From CAZOKH01 sp964580315 (GTDB lineage Bacteria; Chloroflexota; Anaerolineae; Anaerolineales; Anaerolineaceae): 7,322 nt of DNA. Below, in pieces: positions 5,679 to 7,322 of this stretch. Position numbers and translations under genes: made by a program. The notes below the pieces were generated by a model, which worked only from the letters and a program-made list of their open reading frames with translations, made no database searches and had not been told where the DNA came from. The stretch covers positions 1-7,322 of the forward strand of contig CAZOKH010000119.1 in NCBI GenBank assembly GCA_964580315.1, given 5' to 3'. Position 1 is the stretch's first letter. Every line of letters begins with the position of its first letter.

Positions 5679-7322
5679 ATTCTTCAACAACTCGAGCAGC
5701 GCCTTTGCCGAAGCCTCGGGTCCTTCGCGTTCTACCCCGGCAAGTCCCAATCGAGTCCGCATCTGTCCCACAAACAGGTTTTGTTTGAAGTAGGCGTCAA
5801 AATAATCTTTTGCCAATTCTTCATGCAGTTCCTTGTATTGCACAGGGCCAAAAATATTTGCAAAATATGTATGAACCAGGCCGGTGGTTGAGGTGGTTCC
5901 CTTGCTCATCACCGCACCATTGCGGAATGTCTCCAGGGCTTTGTCCCTGTTGGTGAAGCGTTCAATGATGGGATGCTGTTCATCAACCTCATCATAATTA
6001 TTGGCATACAGGATTAGATCAATCGGGTAACCTTTGACGATCTCTGCTTGTTTGGTAACCGGCAGCACCACGCGCGCATTGACCTGCGCCGGGTTCATGA
6101 TGATTGTGCGGTCAATTTGACCAAACGCATACCCCGGCTGCAAATCGTCCAGGCGCACAAACGCGCCGGTTTCGGTGCCGTAGCCCATTGCCCGGCCTCT
6201 CGAATCAATTTCAATGGAGCCCATATCATCGGCAATGATAATCAGGTCTTCCACATCGTCCCGCCCAATTACGCGCAGCGCCTCAAGCGTCTCCGATTTC
6301 CCCGCACCTGTATCGCCCATTAATAAAACGGTTAAAGGTTCATGATCGCGCAGCTTTAGGTTGACCATGGCGCCGTGGAACGGCAGGCGGCGGCGTTTCA
6401 TCATCTTGATGTTGTGCAAGGTCAAAATCATTTTCTTGAGGTAGCCAAAATAGGCATACTGGTCGCGGAATGGAATTGTGCCGACCAGGATGTCGTTCTC
6501 TTCATCATCATAGAATATGGTTTCTGAAACGCCCGGTTGAACAGGTTCATCCGTTGGAACGCCGTACAGGTAAATGGCATCTGGTTTGCGCTTGAGGTCT
6601 TTATCGTCGGCCAGATCAAACAGGTTGCTCATTGAAAAACCCAGCTCAAAGTATTGCAGGTTAAAGTAAATCAGGATAACCAGTGGTCCAACTTTGGCCG
6701 GGTAACATATCCACTCATCTTCATTCACGTTTATCTTGTCCAGTGGATTAGTCATCACCCGGGTGAACTCGCCGGTGCGTTTATTGATGGGTGTGTTGAA
6801 AATCATCGGCGGGTAAATTAACACCTGGCGAATGATGGAAATATCATTCAACTTCTTATAAGTATCACTGGGATAATTGATATCCCGCGGCAGGGCAATG
6901 GCCGCCACTTCAGCGCCTGCCGTCACCTGCCGGTAAACACGCGGATGATTCCCGGTGATATTTTCCTGGATATCACGATACGTGCTGCGCACCACGTGCA
7001 TCAATTTTTCAACGGTGTCATTAAAAGTCCGATAGGGACGTTTATCAAACCGGTCACCAATTGAATCACATAAGAACATACGGTGCAGGCTGCGCCAATA
7101 ATTATATAAGCCCTCGATGAAATCATTAAGGAGAATGCTGTCTTTGAAAAATGGTTCGGAACCATCCACCAGGCGCGGCACAAGTTCAGCCGGTAGTTTG
7201 GTCAGGTATTGCATACAGGCTACCAGGCGGTCAATTTGCTGCTCGTCAAACCGTTTGTTCGGGAAGATATTCAAAAGTTTCGAGCGTTGTCTGGTTAACC
7301 TGGCAAGATATTGAGTGAGAAC
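5664..7322 (-). CDS. ATP-PEPCK-like P-loop protein, N-terminus outside window
   Basis: Positions count from the TTG at 7274. The frame stays open for 16 further codons to the window edge and no ribosome site precedes that TTG, so the true start is probably outside. The C-terminal two thirds align by eye with ATP-dependent phosphoenolpyruvate carboxykinase, which converts oxaloacetate and ATP to PEP. TGEFTRVMTNPLDKINV (167-183) stands where PEPCK has TGRSPKDKF. YFGYLKK (275-281) matches YAGEMKK, including the Y207 and K213 positions of the E. coli enzyme. LPFHGAMVN (297-305) matches MHCSANV with the metal ligand H300. GDTGAGKSE (320-328) is the P-loop, usually GLSGTGKTT. DD (349-350) is the likely metal aspartate and NARVVLP (399-405) keeps the R333 position. 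It has a long extra N-terminal region and a shorter C-terminus than classical PEPCK. It may be a true PEPCK variant or a kinase of the PEPCK/HPr-kinase superfamily, so I give no gene symbol. Confidence 0.75.
   Translation of the reverse strand, partial: VLTQYLARLTRQRSKLLNIFPNKRFDEQQIDRLVACMQYLTKLPAELVPRLVDGSEPFFKDSILLNDFIEGLYNYWRSLHRMFLCDSIGDRFDKRPYRTFNDTVEKLMHVVRSTYRDIQENITGNHPRVYRQVTAGAEVAAIALPRDINYPSDTYKKLNDISIIRQVLIYPPMIFNTPINKRTGEFTRVMTNPLDKINVNEDEWICYPAKVGPLVILIYFNLQYFELGFSMSNLFDLADDKDLKRKPDAIYLYGVPTDEPVQPGVSETIFYDDEENDILVGTIPFRDQYAYFGYLKKMILTLHNIKMMKRRRLPFHGAMVNLKLRDHEPLTVLLMGDTGAGKSETLEALRVIGRDDVEDLIIIADDMGSIEIDSRGRAMGYGTETGAFVRLDDLQPGYAFGQIDRTIIMNPAQVNARVVLPVTKQAEIVKGYPIDLILYANNYDEVDEQHPIIERFTNRDKALETFRNGAVMSKGTTSTTGLVHTYFANIFGPVQYKELHEELAKDYFDAYFKQNLFVGQMRTRLGLAGVEREGPEASAKALLELLKNYHKD

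Noticed and set aside
7275..7322. TTG at 7274 as true start of the PEPCK-like gene
   Set aside because: No ribosome site precedes it and the frame is open for 16 codons to the edge, so a start outside the window is more likely.

Overview
The window reads as ordinary chromosomal DNA of moderate GC content from a free-living anaerobic-type bacterium. Gene content and protein style (cobamide salvage genes with CbiR, a Fur-family regulator, a divergent PEPCK-like protein) would fit a Chloroflexota/Anaerolineae-like lineage. That assignment is an inference from general resemblance only; no marker gene here settles it. I see no mobile element, CRISPR array, tRNA or rRNA.

Layout. At the left edge the 3' end of purA (adenylosuccinate synthase) runs on the + strand and ends at 523, followed by a clear intrinsic terminator. 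Everything else is on the - strand and converges on purA. Read in the direction of transcription, from right to left: a large PEPCK-like gene whose 5' end lies outside the window (7322-5664); an extended -10 promoter (5636-5644); a cobalamin riboswitch (about 5500-5612) with a terminator/antiterminator platform (5411-5467); the tightly packed cluster cobT-cobS-cbiR-cobU (5400-2236); a 101-bp AT-rich gap with two palindromic elements; and a fur-like regulator followed closely by a ketopantoate-reductase-family gene (2134-575).

How the genes work together. CobT activates the lower-ligand base to its alpha-riboside phosphate. CobU activates adenosylcobinamide to its GDP form. CobS joins the two into a cobamide. 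CbiR belongs to the family reported to cut cobamides so that the lower ligand can be replaced. The four genes therefore form a compact salvage-and-remodelling module placed behind a B12-sensing RNA switch. Upper corrin-ring genes, cbiB and a CobC-type phosphatase are absent from the window, which fits salvage rather than complete synthesis, though they could lie elsewhere.

The main items for a second look are the CbiR-containing riboswitch operon, the mutually exclusive hairpins of its expression platform, the PEPCK homologue that keeps most active-site residues while carrying an altered P-loop and signature motif, and a Fur-family protein with an atypical regulatory metal site preceded by palindromes.
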